DNA from: Bipolaris cookei
Taxonomy: Eukaryota; Ascomycota; Dothideomycetes; Pleosporales; Pleosporaceae
Length of the DNA stretch: 64,000 nt
Direction: 5' to 3'
NCBI GenBank assembly: GCA_002286855.1
Contig: NRSV01000021.1
Coordinates: 186,001-250,000 of the forward strand
Numbering within the stretch: position 1 is the stretch's first letter; each line of letters begins with the position of its first letter. The notes below the pieces were generated by a model. That model did not search any database. It was not told where the DNA came from and worked only from the letters and a program-made list of their open reading frames with translations. Positions 1-11,800 of the stretch are shown here, piece by piece. The translations under genes and the position numbers were made by a program.

Positions 1-200
1 CCACTGCGACTCTCTACATCTTTGAGTCGAAGCCAAGACTACTCCGGATGTGTCAGACGACGCGAGAGATTTCAGCGTTGGCGAAGACCCGGTCTGCTAA
101 TGTTCAGGCAATCGGTGGTTGATATTGTCTCTCGGAAGTGAGCACGGACCGCCCGCATCTGTGCAAGGCGTCAGAACTGCAATTCATCAGACTTCACATC
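1..200. other. Upstream flank of the GatB gene
   Basis: No gene is recognised here. The GatB reading frame stays open back to about 138, but without an ATG before 201, so this stretch is read as promoter and leader. The left neighbour is outside the window. Confidence 0.5.
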
Positions 201-2134
201 ATGTTTGCTCGCAGTACTCGCAACAGTCTCGCTGCAGCATCAAAACAGGCATACGTGTGCCGACCATGTCTAAGCCTGACTAGAACTCTTCCATTGGACG
301 GTGTGCACCCTCTCACTACGTTCACGACACGATCTATTCAAACTGAAACCCAGTCACCTCCATCGTCTCAAGATGGGACTTCTTTCCGCAAGCTCTTGAA
401 AGACGCCGCAAAGCAGCAGAAGAAGGAAAAAGGATCTTCTGCAGGTTCCTCTAAAAAGTCTAAAGATGCGCGTTTAGAGAAGTGGGAATTGACTGTTGGT
501 ATCGAGGTGCACGCCGAACTCAATACAGCGCGGAAACTTTTCTCTGGCGCTGCCACATCTGTCAGCGAACCCCCGAATACACATGTTTCCCTATTTGACG
601 TCGCATTTCCTGGAACCCAACCCCATTTCCAAAAGGAAACTCTTCTTCCTGCCTTGCGCGCCGCTATAGCTTTCCAATGCGAGATACAGCCTAAGAGCAG
701 CTTCGACCGTAAACACTACTTCTACCAAGATCAGCCGTCTGGGTATCAAATCACGCAGTACTACGAACCCTTTGCGAAAAATGGTAAAGTTACACTATAC
801 CCCCACGACTTTCCTACAGGTGCGGCTCCGCATCCAGAACCTTTCAATATTGGCATCAAGCAAATACAAATAGAGCAGGACACTGCAAAGACCGTGCAGC
901 AACCGCCCTCGACCCATCTGCTGGACTTCAACCGCGTCTCACATCCACTAATTGAGATCATCACACTCCCTGAGATTCATGACCCTATGGTAGCTGCCGT
1001 CGTTGTCCGCAAGATACAAAACATACTCAAGGCTGTCAACTCTTGTACCACTGGCATGGAGCTAGGCGGTCTGCGCGCTGATGTTAATGTTTCTGTTCGC
1101 CAGCGCCATGTGGACTTATCGGAATCCAGTCACTCATACTCTGGTATCACTGGCCTGGGCCAGCGGACTGAAATCAAGAACTTGGCAAGTGTTAAGGCTG
1201 TCGAGGATGCTATCAATGCGGAGCGTGATCGGCAGGTTGATTTGCTTGATAGTGGAGGTACTGTTGAGGGCGAGACCCGTGGATGGACTCTTGGAAGTAA
1301 GACCACAAAACGGTTGAGAGGCAAAGAGGGCGAGATTGATTACCGGTACATGCCGGACCCTGATATTGCACCTGTGATAATAGGAGAGGTAAGCCATGTC
1401 TTGATCTGCATCTCGAGACCACTGCTGAATGTCTTTAGGATCTGGTCGAACACCTAAAGAACACCCTGCCAAAACTTCCCGATGTCAACGTAGATGTTCT
1501 GGTGCATAATTACGGCCTAACTACCAAAGATGCCATCACTATTCTTTCGTTTGATGATGGAGAACGTCTGGAGTACTACATGGATGTCGTTACCGAATCG
1601 GTGCGCCTAGCCGAAGAGCAACAAGACAGTGCTTCGTTACAAACCCTTGGAAAGATTGCAGGGAACTGGTATGTCTAATATGTAGATTTCTTTGTGGATT
1701 AAGGCTAAGTCATACCTAGGGTGCTCATGGAGCTCGGCTCTCTATTCAAAGACGAACCATGGGATCCTAGCCACGTTTCAGCCAGAGATCTCGCGGAAGT
1801 GATCTCATTTGTGCGCCGCAAAGAGGTTACGTCACCATCAGCGAAGCGTCTACTTGCAATCAAGTTCGAGGGAGATGCACGTAGCGTTCAGGACATTGTC
1901 CACCAAGAAAACCTACTCTTACAGCCCCTGAGCCAAGAAGAATATGTTAACCTTGCAAAGACACTATTGGAAGAAAATCCCAAAATGGTCAAGGACATCA
2001 CTGAAAAGGGTCAGGTAAAGAAGACTATGTGGTTTGTTGGACAGATGGTGGCGCGAGCCCCAGATGGTGGGGTTGAGCCTGGAAAAGCAAAGATAGTGTT
2101 ACAGGAGTTGCTTGGGCTGAATGGAAAGGCGTGA
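201..2134 (+). CDS. PET112: Mitochondrial glutamyl-tRNA(Gln) amidotransferase subunit B
   Basis: Exons 201..1388, 1439..1668 and 1720..2134 give 610 aa. This is the GatB/PET112 subunit of the mitochondrial amidotransferase that converts Glu-tRNA(Gln) to Gln-tRNA(Gln). Visible family signatures are VGIEVHAELNT with KLFSGA near residues 95-115, SLFDVAFPGTQP, the block HYFYQDQPSGYQITQ and QIEQDTAK; the last exon carries the helical tRNA-binding tail. The first ~60 residues are rich in R, S and A with few acids, as expected for mitochondrial import. The 201 ATG is the first ATG in the open frame. Both introns are 50-51 bp with GTAAGC or GTATGT donors, and the frame closes across them (Gly-Glu|Asp-Leu, then a split Trp codon). 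Confidence 0.95.
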
Positions 2135-2823
2135 TATTCTGGTGGATACCCTAATATAACTCGTCCTTACTGTTGTGGCGTATTGTGTACATATGTGTAT
2201 TGTCTGAACTTGATTGCCGACTGCTGTGATCCAGTACCTGGCATCAATGCTTGAAGTTCCACCGAATTAACACCTAATTTCAACACAACCGCATGATTGA
2301 TGCGTAATGGTCAGCCCCCGATAATGACACCTGCGACAAAGTAATCTTCAGATCGAAGCCCAGCTGTAAGGGTATGAGATAGGTGATGTAATCACGAAGC
2401 ACTTGCCACGCAATTTCATCGACACCCTGTATTTGGACCCAAACTTGTATCATAAACCCACATGTCAACACACCAGCTCTCACACATCCTAATCCTATCT
2501 CTCGAAATTGTCAGTGTAACCGCAATGCTAAACCCTCAAGCCTTGTGTCCTGCTCAAAAATATCCACTGAACGGAGTTCGGCATATGTCCGTGTTAGCGA
2601 CCGTGTCGCTGTCTTCCGATGTAATAGCAACACACTCAAACGCAGAATAGCATGCAGTGTGGAACGAGGCGGCTTAGGCTGGAAGGGCGAGTCAGCGCGA
2701 CAGAAACTTGCTGCATCACTCATTACGCATTATGCGCAGAGTTATAGCAGAGAAGATGTCAACAAAGAATTGGGGAGGGAACTAAAGCTTGAGTTGAATG
2801 AGGTTTACGAAAGAACTGATAGC
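2135..2823. other. Spacer and possible 5' end of the following gene
   Basis: The 3' flank of GatB lies at the left. From 2392 the frame of the next gene is open but has no ATG before 2824. Candidate ATGs at 2462 and 2525 are in another frame and would need an unrecognised 5' intron to join it. Confidence 0.4.
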
Positions 2824-5082
2824 ATGGAGCCTCTGAGACGAAGAAAGGGAGCGGGAGAGAAGAATACGGAGAGTTATGTAGGATGGCACAGTCTGAATAG
2901 CAGGGAGATGAGGAAGAGGAGACTAGAGGAAGTGCAGGAAATGTATTTGCGCGGAGAACGTTTTGCTACTGTGAGTTCGCTTGTGCACGATCGCGAGTCA
3001 ATGAACAGAGATGCAAATAGTTGGTGTACTACTGAAAGCGCATGCTAATCGCAAGACATGCAGATTAATAAAAAGCAAGAGCGAACACTCCAAGATGCGT
3101 TGAGAAGTTTCGCAGATACCCAACATGGGCATGAAGGGATGACGTTTTTATCACACCACTCTACTAGCGACGAGCAAGTCAAAGTATCATCATCATCGTT
3201 CAATCCCGACTCGGAAGTTGACGATCTATTCTCCAACCACGCGCACTCGACAGCCGCTCTTCTCCGCAGTAACCCCGAACTCAATACTATCAACGATGTC
3301 AATATCACAAAAAATCAATGCTCTTCGGAACCTTACCCCTCCTGCGCACCAACCTCCCTCGCCCAACCTCCTGCCACATGCCCACCATCATTCCGCTGCC
3401 CCATCACGCCCTCGACCGTGCATTCAAAATTCTCCATATGGCTCTCTGACCACACCATCTTGCCTACAGTAGCGCCTTTGAATACGAATCAGCATCGTGT
3501 GTTGCCTGCGCTAATTTCTTCTTCTTCCCCGTCGTCTTCGTCGGCATCGTCCCGGAGCCGCAGCCGGAGCGCGAGGCGGGACCAACGGCACTGTCACGAG
3601 AACTTTGTTAAAGAGAAGGAAAGCGAGTGCGAAAGTAATGACGGCGATGGCAATCCCGGACATAATGACGATAATGTAGAGTTTCCGCCCAACCACCCTT
3701 TTCACTGCCTTGATGCACACCAGAGACGAAGCTACTGGGACACGTTATCTTCTTACCACTCTGGCTCGTCGCGCTCGGCTTTCAGGAATTCGTCTCTAGT
3801 GGCGAAGCGCAGTACTGGGGACAAACCAAGTTCGCTTTCTTTTTCACCTGTGCGCAAGGGCTTACTGGGTTCGCTGGCGCACCCGCATGGGGAAACAGCC
3901 ACGTCAGGCATTGAGAGCGCATTTATTAGTAGCTTAAACCCCAGGGAGAGAAGGACGGCGCAGGACACCATGGGTCGGATGTCAGAAGCGACGAGTAGGG
4001 TCGTGAGGTCAGTCAGGAGCGAGGAGAGTTTTACTACTGCAGTACGGCAGGAAGCGGGAGACGATGCGAGGGGGAGAAAGAGAAGCGGCGCTGATAGGCT
4101 TCGAGATACATTCGGTTGCCGGCCTGAAACATTCACCCCAGAGTTTCCTGCAAGGGCAGTCGAGAATGGGGTTCAGCCCCCCGACGTGGCTACCGTGCCG
4201 AAGAAGTTCGGTATGGCGTATCTCGCAAGAAAAATGCGGAATCCCCAGACGATTTGGAAAAAGTCAAAGGAACAGTTAAGACAAACCCATAGAGAAGTTC
4301 AAGATGCAGGATCAGCAGCAGAGGAAGAGACTAGAGGGCACGACACCAGGACCCAGATGCAAAGCAGAGACCAAGCGCCCGAGACGACTATCCCAGAACC
4401 CAGAGGCGAAGACACCACAAACGAAAGTAATCAAACCACAGACACTCAACCAGTTCAAATCCAAAACAAATCACAGCATACACCAGAAAGTACCCCTCCA
4501 GCATCTCCACCCATCTTATCCACATCCACACCCACAACCACCATCGCCGCTGCCGCTCTCCACTCACCCTCCCAACCCCAAACCCCAAACCTATCAATAC
4601 CAAAAACAAGATCATCCTCCCAACCCCCACCACCGTCACCCACCCAACGCCGCTGCGCCTCCTCGGGCTCAACCTCAAGCCTCAGCGACCGCCTACGCAC
4701 AACACGCCTCGAAGACCTCCGTCTACGCTCCGAAACAGCACAGGAAATCCGGAACTTGATGCTTGATATTGATCGGGATAGACGACAAAGCGTTTCTTTC
4801 ACTTCCACCACTACTACTAGCACTGCAGTTGCTGTTGTTGCACCACGAACGGTAAATAGTCAATCCGCGGCAATGACGCCAGAGTTACCTGGTGGGTTTA
4901 CGACAGCGGATTCGCCGGGTCAGCAAGGGAATGGGGTGAGGGGTGCTTTGGAAAGGCATTTTCGGGCAAGAAGGGAAAGTCATGATGACGAGGGTAGTGG
5001 TGGTGCTCAAAATTCGCTACGCTCGCAGTCGAGTAATTTGACGTTGCCGAGGAGTTATCGGGCGCCGGAGATACATGAATGA
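2824..5082 (+). CDS. Orphan low-complexity protein, one intron
   Basis: I do not recognise a family. Exons 2824..2970 and 3064..5082 give 721 aa. The intron 2971..3063 has a GTGAGT donor, a TGCTAAT branch site and a CAG acceptor, and keeps frame. The N-terminal part is charged and helical-looking (for example KRRLEEVQEMYLRGERF). The rest is mostly disordered: a Ser/Arg run, Pro/Thr/Gln-rich segments, and a few ordered-looking blocks such as KKFGMAYLARKMRNPQTIWK and LRTTRLEDLRLRSETAQEIR. The start is uncertain: the frame is open back to 2392 and residues before 2824 look coding (SREDVNKELGRELKLELNEV), so an upstream ATG exon may exist. It converges on the ribosomal protein gene. A scaffold or regulatory role is possible but not shown. 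Confidence 0.6.
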
Positions 5083-5859
5083 ATGGGTGGGATCACGTAT
5101 TTCATTATATGAAGAAGAAGAAGAAGAAGAAGAGCAGGAGGAGGGGGAGTCCGGATACATGGCAGATTGATGGTCGGGTGGTTATCCTGCTTTCATATAT
5201 CGACAAGGAACGTAACGATTCACACAGCGTTGTTGACGGGTGTTGCGAGAGGAGCATATGACAACACTCGATGATTTTGCAGTACAAAAGAGGCAATGAA
5301 TCAGAAATCAGTAGGAGAGGACTATGGGCGCAAGCCTTTCGCAACATCTTTTATTATAGATAATTTTGTAATGTAATGAAGCGATGACCATAGCTCAGTC
5401 ATGTCCTGCACGGAGTTGAAGACAGATATCAGAATTGAAGCATATTCCAAGCATCCAATATCCTTACCAAGCAATGTGGTTAGTGCATGCATAGAAATCA
5501 TGTTATCAAAAATCGTACAGACATGATGTACGTTGCTCGTAGCAGAGTCTCCAATGTGGCTGCGGAATCGCAAAATCTTGAGTTAGTATCAACAGATATT
5601 ACTTCGGCTCAACATCACAGCATCACTTCAAGCAAAAACTCACGGCACATGCCCCAGGTACGTACAACACTCACAGCCCACCCTCGCGGGGCTGCTGGGT
5701 ATCCAAGGTTGATTCAGGAATGGTCATATTATCTATGAAACATTCCTCAGCCACCACGCTGAACACGAGTCTACACAGGCCTGTAGACGCTGTGGACCCT
5801 AAGACCCTATCCTTTTGTGTGATCCGAGACGCCATACCATGTACATCGTTTGTAACTGC
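5083..5859. other. Convergent intergenic spacer
   Basis: This lies between the 3' ends of the orphan gene and RPL28. It holds a GAA run near 5111-5143 and small open frames without coding character. Confidence 0.6.
5111..5143 (+). repeat. GAA/GGA microsatellite
   Basis: Eight GAA units followed by an interrupted GGA stretch, just downstream of the orphan gene's stop codon. Confidence 0.85.
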
Positions 5860-6591
5860 TTATGCGACGAGCTGGACGACACCACCAGCCTCCTTGATCT
5901 TTTTCTCAGCCTCGGCGCTGACGTAGCGGGCGCGGACGACAATGGGGACGGCAGGGAGACGGCCCTTGCCGAGAACCTTGGAGTAGCCGTAGTCGAGGAG
6001 GTTGAGGACGGGAGCATTTCCACCCTTGTTGGCGAGGTACTCGTCACGCTTCTCGGCGGGGATGAGCGACCAGAGCTTGTCCAGGTCTGCGAAAGGTTAG
6101 ATCTTGAAGGTAGATATGCGACAAGGCCTCAGCTTACTGATTACGGGCTTCCAGAAAAGGTTCTGCATCTTGTGGAAGTAACGCATACCGACCTTTCCGA
6201 AGTAACCGGGGTGGTACTTGTCAATGTTGGTGCGGTGGTGGTGTTGACCACCCTAGACGTCTTGTTAGTGACATTGCATGATCACATAGGACAAGCCAAA
6301 CTTACGGCCATACCACGACCACCGGGATGCTTCCTGTGCTTTCCGACACGTCCGTGACCAGCGGAGACATCTGGACAAGAGTTAGCATTCAATTCCTCAT
6401 CGATATTCCTGCCTCATCCCAGCGACTCGTCTTCCTCCCTCTATTCTTTCTCAAGGCGACGACTTCAGCGCAATCGCATCGATCGAGCGCCAGAAAGAAG
6501 AGCGCGGTCGCCAATCGAGTCGTTTGGAGGGAACAGTATGGTGTAACGTACGGCCGCGGTGCTTGCGAGTCTTTGTCAGTCGGGTAGGCAT
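5860..6591 (-). CDS. RPL28: 60S ribosomal protein L27a (uL15, RPL28)
   Basis: Four exons on the minus strand (6552..6591, 6306..6370, 6138..6252, 5860..6086) give 148 aa, matching the family's usual ~149. The protein starts MPTRLTKTRKHRG, continues with HVSAGHGRVGKHRKHPGGRG and GGQHHHRTNIDKYHPGYFGK, and ends in the YSKVLGKGRLPAVPIVVRAR block and VVQLVA. It is the uL15 protein of the large ribosomal subunit, which sits near the peptidyl-transferase centre. The introns have GTACGT/GTAAG donors and keep frame at each junction; the first is the longest (181 bp), a common arrangement in fungal ribosomal protein genes. The short early exons leave only fragments of this protein visible in unspliced frames. 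Confidence 0.96.
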
Positions 6592-6908
6592 GTTGACTGT
6601 CGCTGTTTGGTTAGTTGCGGGAGACTGAAAGTTCAATCGCTGAGACTGTTTTGTTCCAGTGGGCGGAAGATCCTAAGCGAGATGGCGCTAACGACGGTAT
6701 ACCAGTTTCTCCGATAGTCACGTGTTGACAGGTCTTAAGACAGCACAGTGAACATCAAAGCAAAAACAACACATAGTCTAATTGATGGGAGTAAAAGAAT
6801 CGCGATGAAAATTTTATCAAATTACATATTCCCATCTCGTAACAACCGAATGCGCCACACTCCTACCTTCGCTATGCAATACACACTTATCGACGCCCAG
6901 CAACACTT
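6592..6908. other. Upstream region of RPL28
   Basis: 317 bp between the RPL28 start and the SEC24 stop; both genes are on the minus strand. It must hold the RPL28 promoter and the SEC24 3' end. I see no defined motif that I can support. Confidence 0.5.
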
Positions 6909-9900
6909 TTAGCCCCAGTACGGTGTTCGCAACCCGACAAAGGTCGATCCTACGTCGGCTAGATCATCTTTCTTGGGTCGCTGCCCTGCAAGCTGTACAA
7001 GTATTAGCGAAACTAGTCAGCAAATTTACCACAAGATCAAAGTACCTCTAACTGTATATGCCTGTGAACATGCACGAGCCAGTCTACATAGCTTTGTGCC
7101 TCATTGTTTCGGTCCTCGTAAAGCAACCGGGCGAACTCATACTCTGATCCGTCGAGACCTTGTCGCGCAAGCTGAATCGTAAGAGCTTTGGAGCCGCGCG
7201 TGGTGGCTAGATACTGCAGGATGTTTCGTACTTGCGCATTGAGATGAGTTTCGAGAACTGGGAGTGAAGACTGGAACGGATCCAGTACTTTAAGACTGTT
7301 GTTGCCTTCACCGAAGAGATCTTCAAGCAAGTTGGGCGAGACTTGTGAATGCAGCCACAGCAGACATACTTGACCGTTATCAACAATGTACGCGCCACCC
7401 TCCTCGAACTTGGAGAAGGATGCTCGTGTAGACTCAGGCATGACCAGATGACCCTTTTCGTTCGCGAATCCATCGCCAGCATCGAGGTTGTGAATTGCGA
7501 TGATTCGTGGGTAAAGATACAATGATAGCTCCAGAAGCCCCATGGACTTGAGCATTCGCATGTCATGGACCCTCCTGTCTGTGGGCTCCTTACCGCCCTT
7601 GAAGGCGCGTGATTTGATCAAACCAAGAATGTACATGCTGAATTCCTTGAGGTTCTCCGGTAGTACGAGTTGACCAGGAGGATTGTTGCCTGAGAAGTTC
7701 TTCCTGTAACCAGAAAGAATATCGACCGTCTTCTCCGTCAGAGCTCCTCTGATCTCCTTCAGGTTCTTCTCGGTCATACGAGCAGCAGCTTCCTTGGCAA
7801 TGATATTCACCACTGCATCCTGATCCACAAACTTCATGCACTCACCAGTGTTTGCGCTAACACTGGCTACGATGTTGCTACACCTTACTCGGCGCTCACC
7901 GTTTGCAGTTGTGTATAGGAGTGCACTCTGGAAGTGCGCATCGAGCTTGGGATCTAGTTTACCATCATAGCTAAACATCACGCCAATAGCCTTGTCTGAA
8001 TCAATGACTCCAAACTCCAAGTCGGCTCCGAATGTGTGGTGGTAGAAGTTGCCATGGTAGGCAGAGACCTGCAGGCCAGTCGAGCATCGAACCTTCATCA
8101 GCGCTTGATATCCGGTTTCTCGCGTGACTGTATGTTGGACCTCTTTGGAGAGTCTAAGCAGATCCCTAGGCGAATGAAAATTTGGATAATAGAAGACTTC
8201 TCCGCCTGTTGCAGCAGATACATGACCTATCAATGATAATTAGTAGTAGTTACGAGCCGATAATGATATCCCCCACCTATTGTTGCAATGTCCAAATATC
8301 CTCCACTGGGCGCAGCAAGGAAAAAGTCGACGCCAATACCATTCTGTACCATCTTCTCAGCAACCTTTTTGAAACCAGGGTGTTCGGTTTGAAATAGCTT
8401 CTTCTCAGCATCGGTGTTGAGTTGGTTACCATCTTCGCGAAGTACAAGTCGCCCAGGACCCCAGGTAGGCAGTGCAGCTAAAGAGCACACTATCTTTCCG
8501 CCCGTTGCTGACAGTGCCTGTAGCGCAGAGTTCAAAGTAGGAAGGAGAGCCGGTTCAGGATGATGGATTTCAGAGAACATGTTTGGTAAATTCGTAAGAA
8601 GCGAGGTGATGACGCCTTTTGATTCGACAGGATCGACAAACAAGCCTTCGCTGAATGGGAGAAAGGGGTCCTCAAGATCTGACATGACCAGCATCTGAGC
8701 ACTAGTCAAGTTGGGGTTGAGGTTGTAGAAGTGCATCTCCTTGTCAAAGGTCACGATGCCGACCTTCGCACCCTTTGGTATCCGGCTCGTGGCTTCTGTC
8801 CCTTCTGCCTCGCCTCTTGATTCACCATACAGAGCGCTCAAGATCCCCTCGCAGAAACCATTCAAAAAGCCGCGGTTCACAGTCTCAGAAGTGACATCAA
8901 TCAAGAATAACCATCGTAAACCGACAGGCTCCTTGGACCAGTATTCCTTTGGTACCATGAAGTCGACCGTACCGAGGGTAAGTTCAGGTCGTTGCAACCG
9001 GTCTATCCGCACGCCAGCCATATCTGTAGGTGAAAAGTACTCCCCAGGGACATCGTTGGGGTAGCTGCAAAGATTGCACACAAATTTGTTGCCACCAGAT
9101 TTGAACTGCACAAACGGATTCATGTAAGCTCGACACCTTGTGCATCTTGGTGGTCCCGTTTCGCCAAAGTCTAGTACCGGAATTGGCTGTTCACCTTCCT
9201 GCTGAGCAGCCAGTGGTTGTAAGATCATGCCTAGTGGTAAAGAAGTCGCAGCAAGTGCCTGTGCAGTGAGTGGGATACTGTTCAGCGTTAAGCGTGCGTA
9301 CTTAGGCGAGGAATTGCCCTGGTCAAAAGACACAAAGGGAACAGTAGCTGGAGGAGGTAGGTGGTGCTCCATAGTAGGATATACGTGCTCCAGGTAGTAT
9401 TTGGCCGGCGCATCTCGCGACTTCGGTACACTGGGTATCTGTTCGGGGTCCACACGTCCCTGTGCTGATCCTACGGCAGCTCCACCTGGTTGATGTGGTG
9501 ATGCCGCTGTCCTCGCAGCATACTGCATGGGAGATGCCTGAGCCCCAGGACTGAAGACTGGGTTCGCTGGTGCGGGAAACTGGCTCATAGCGGGGGTGAC
9601 CTGAGGTTCCATCCATTGCGCTCCACCAACTTGGGGCGAGTTCTGATTATTGAACTGTGAAGGTGTTCCATTGGAAGACATGCCATTGAAAGCCTGTTGG
9701 CTTCCTCCAGGACCCTCGATATTGTGGTATGCATGTCTGTTTTTCTTCTTGTGCTTTGGCTGTGCCACTTGATCCCCGCCTAGCCCGATTGCGCCCATCT
9801 GTCCCGCCAAGTTATTGACATCTTCATCGCCCTGGTACTGCGGATAGGCCTGCGGTGCCTGCTGGTGTGGGAAATATGATTCCTGCTGCACCGGCGTGCC

Positions 9901-10086
9901 GTACTGCGCGGGCGCGCCTGCGTATTGATTCGGTGCTTGAGGAATCGCTGGGCTTCCGGCCTGAGAGTAGCCAGGAGGGCCTGCCGCAACTGGTGGCTGC
10001 CATTTGTTCTGTTCATCTTGCATATCCGCACCGTTCGGGTTGGGATAGCTCGCACCGGGAGCCTGTTGCATAGGATATCCGGACAT
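6909..10086 (-). CDS. SEC24: COPII coat cargo-binding subunit Sec24
   Basis: Exons 8277..10086, 7046..8226 and 6909..6992 give 1024 aa. Sec24 pairs with Sec23 in the inner COPII coat and selects cargo leaving the ER. The order fits: a Pro/Gln-rich disordered N-terminus (~1-215); a zinc finger with paired CxxC motifs (CTRCRAYMNPF and CNLC, ~315-340); a trunk domain (WLFLIDVTSETV); beta-sandwich and helical segments; and a C-terminal gelsolin-like domain (AYIVDNGQVCLLWLHSQV). The second intron is needed to reach a normal end: without it the protein stops in an intron codon after HIQLEV, with it the last 27 residues read LAGQRPKKDD...PYWG. The first intron has a CTACTAAT branch site. The start MSGYPMQQAPG is the first ATG of the frame. 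Confidence 0.95.
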
Positions 10087-10705
10087 GGTCGCGATAGCGC
10101 GGGGATGCTACGCTCGAGTCGACTAATGAGATGGTTCGAGGCGGATTAAGTATGTGGCCGGAGGGCAACAGGACATGGAGCACTATCAGCGATATATCAC
10201 GGGGCGAGCATTTCTTAGGAATTCGGTGCGGACGAAGGGACAGATATCGGGAGTCAAGATTGATGATCTGTCTATTTTCTGGCCCTACGCTTTCCATACA
10301 ATTACGTCCGTGCGCGCTTCCTCATGCAAGACCAATGTACAACCTGACAATCGCGTGCTACCCATGCAGTCGATTTTAATCAATTACCGCAAGAGAAGCG
10401 ATACCTAGTGCTCCAATCGAATAATTCGATAGTATTCTACGGGTATGCGGGAACCCTCAAGCCACCACGCATTTAGGTTTGCCGAAAAGCATCGTCCCAT
10501 GCGATTGCGTCACGCTTCATTATCCGCGGGAGCCAGATTAGGCGTATTGTCTTCTTGCACCATGGCTATGGATCCTCGGCATCCACGGATGCTACCACTC
10601 TTCTTCGTGATCCTGTCTGGCTTTCCGCAACCCCAGCTCTGATAACCGCCACAATTCCGGTTCAAGCGAAGAAAAAGACAGGCCGAATTTCTCATATCTT
10701 TTCCT
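10087..10705. other. Spacer upstream of SEC24
   Basis: This separates the SEC24 start from the AP-2 sigma stop (both minus strand). Several short open frames exist on both strands, but none has family character or splice support. Confidence 0.5.
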
Positions 10706-11510
10706 CTATTCCAGCTTATCGAGATGCGCCAGACGCGTCAATACGACCTGTTTACTCGTCTCTTCAATCTCACCCGCAAGGAACACCTCGTCGAGGATCG
10801 CATAGACCTATAATCATTGTCAGTCGTTTGACTTTCGCCCGCCCAATAACATTGCCTTATCGCCCTTAAACGATGCTTCCCAATATCATTCTTCCGTAGC
10901 TTGTTGTACCCACGTACCTTGTAAAAGTTGAATACCAAGTCCAGCTCACACACATTCCCAAAGAAGGCATCTAGCACTTCAACGAAAAAATGTATAGCCT
11001 CCAGGTACGCCAGCTCGTTATCATTTGTATCAACACACGCACAGAAGAAGAGGCCAGCATATCGACGGTACACGATCTTGGACGTGTTGCGGAACTCGAC
11101 GAAGTTGGACTGGTGTTTTTGGTCTCGCGGTGCAATGAGGCGATGAACCTGCCATGATTATGAGCTACTTCAAAAGTCTTTTGTATGTGCGATCGGTATT
11201 CGAGGGGTTGTGTAAGACGGGTCTCTTTTGACGAGGCGGAAGAAGAGAGGATGTGAGACTACAGTGATGAGGGTGAAATTGTTGCATACCTCGCCTTTCA
11301 GCTTGACTTTTTCATCATCCTATGAGTTTGTTAGCAAACGGATTCCCTTCCTTGCTTGCTTTGTAATGCAACTTACACTATACGGCGCATACCACTTGGC
11401 TAGCCGTGTCTTTCCCCTATGCGGTTCCGCCTGTTAGCACCAAAATAAACAACGGGTAGCACACCGCAGACATACTGCCGGTTCTGTATGAGGATGAATG
11501 AGAGCACCAT
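10706..11510 (-). CDS. APS2: AP-2 adaptor complex sigma subunit
   Basis: Five exons (11476..11510, 11377..11416, 11290..11319, 10918..11148, 10706..10807) give 145 aa. It is the small sigma2 chain of the clathrin adaptor AP-2, acting in endocytosis at the plasma membrane. Seen: the longin-type start MVLSFILIQNRQGKTRLAKW, then RQKHQ-like residues, IVYRRYAGLFFCACVDTNDN, LAYLEAIHFFVEVLDAFFGN and VCELDLVFNFYK, then VYAILDEVFLAGEIEETSKQ to the end. The VFNFYKVY...LDE pattern and the closing stretch match sigma2 better than sigma1 or sigma3. Exons of 30-40 nt at the 5' side hide most of the N-terminus in unspliced frames. All junctions keep frame and have GTATGT/GTAAGT/GTACGT donors. Confidence 0.95.
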
Positions 11511-11800
11511 ATTCGCAATGTGCCTCGAATGATAGGCTCGGCGCGCTGAAAGAGGTGTGACAGGGACCGCGGCTCAAAGGGATCAAGACTCAGTAGATGT
11601 ACATGGTCAATGCGCTAACGGATCCCTGCATCACCTCTTTGGCGGGCACAAGTCCACTTTTAGCCGCAGATATTACGCTGTGGAGTTGATTTTGGCTCCC
11701 GCTTTGCAGACTTGGAGTGATACTATATTACATTAATAGTGAGCTTAGTAAAGCTATCTAGGATATTATACCAGTATGGCCAAACAGAGTATGAACGGCC

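Noticed and set aside
2545..2823. GTG at 2545 as start of the orphan gene
   Set aside because: GTG is not a normal start in fungal nuclear genes; the open frame more likely belongs to an upstream exon or leader.
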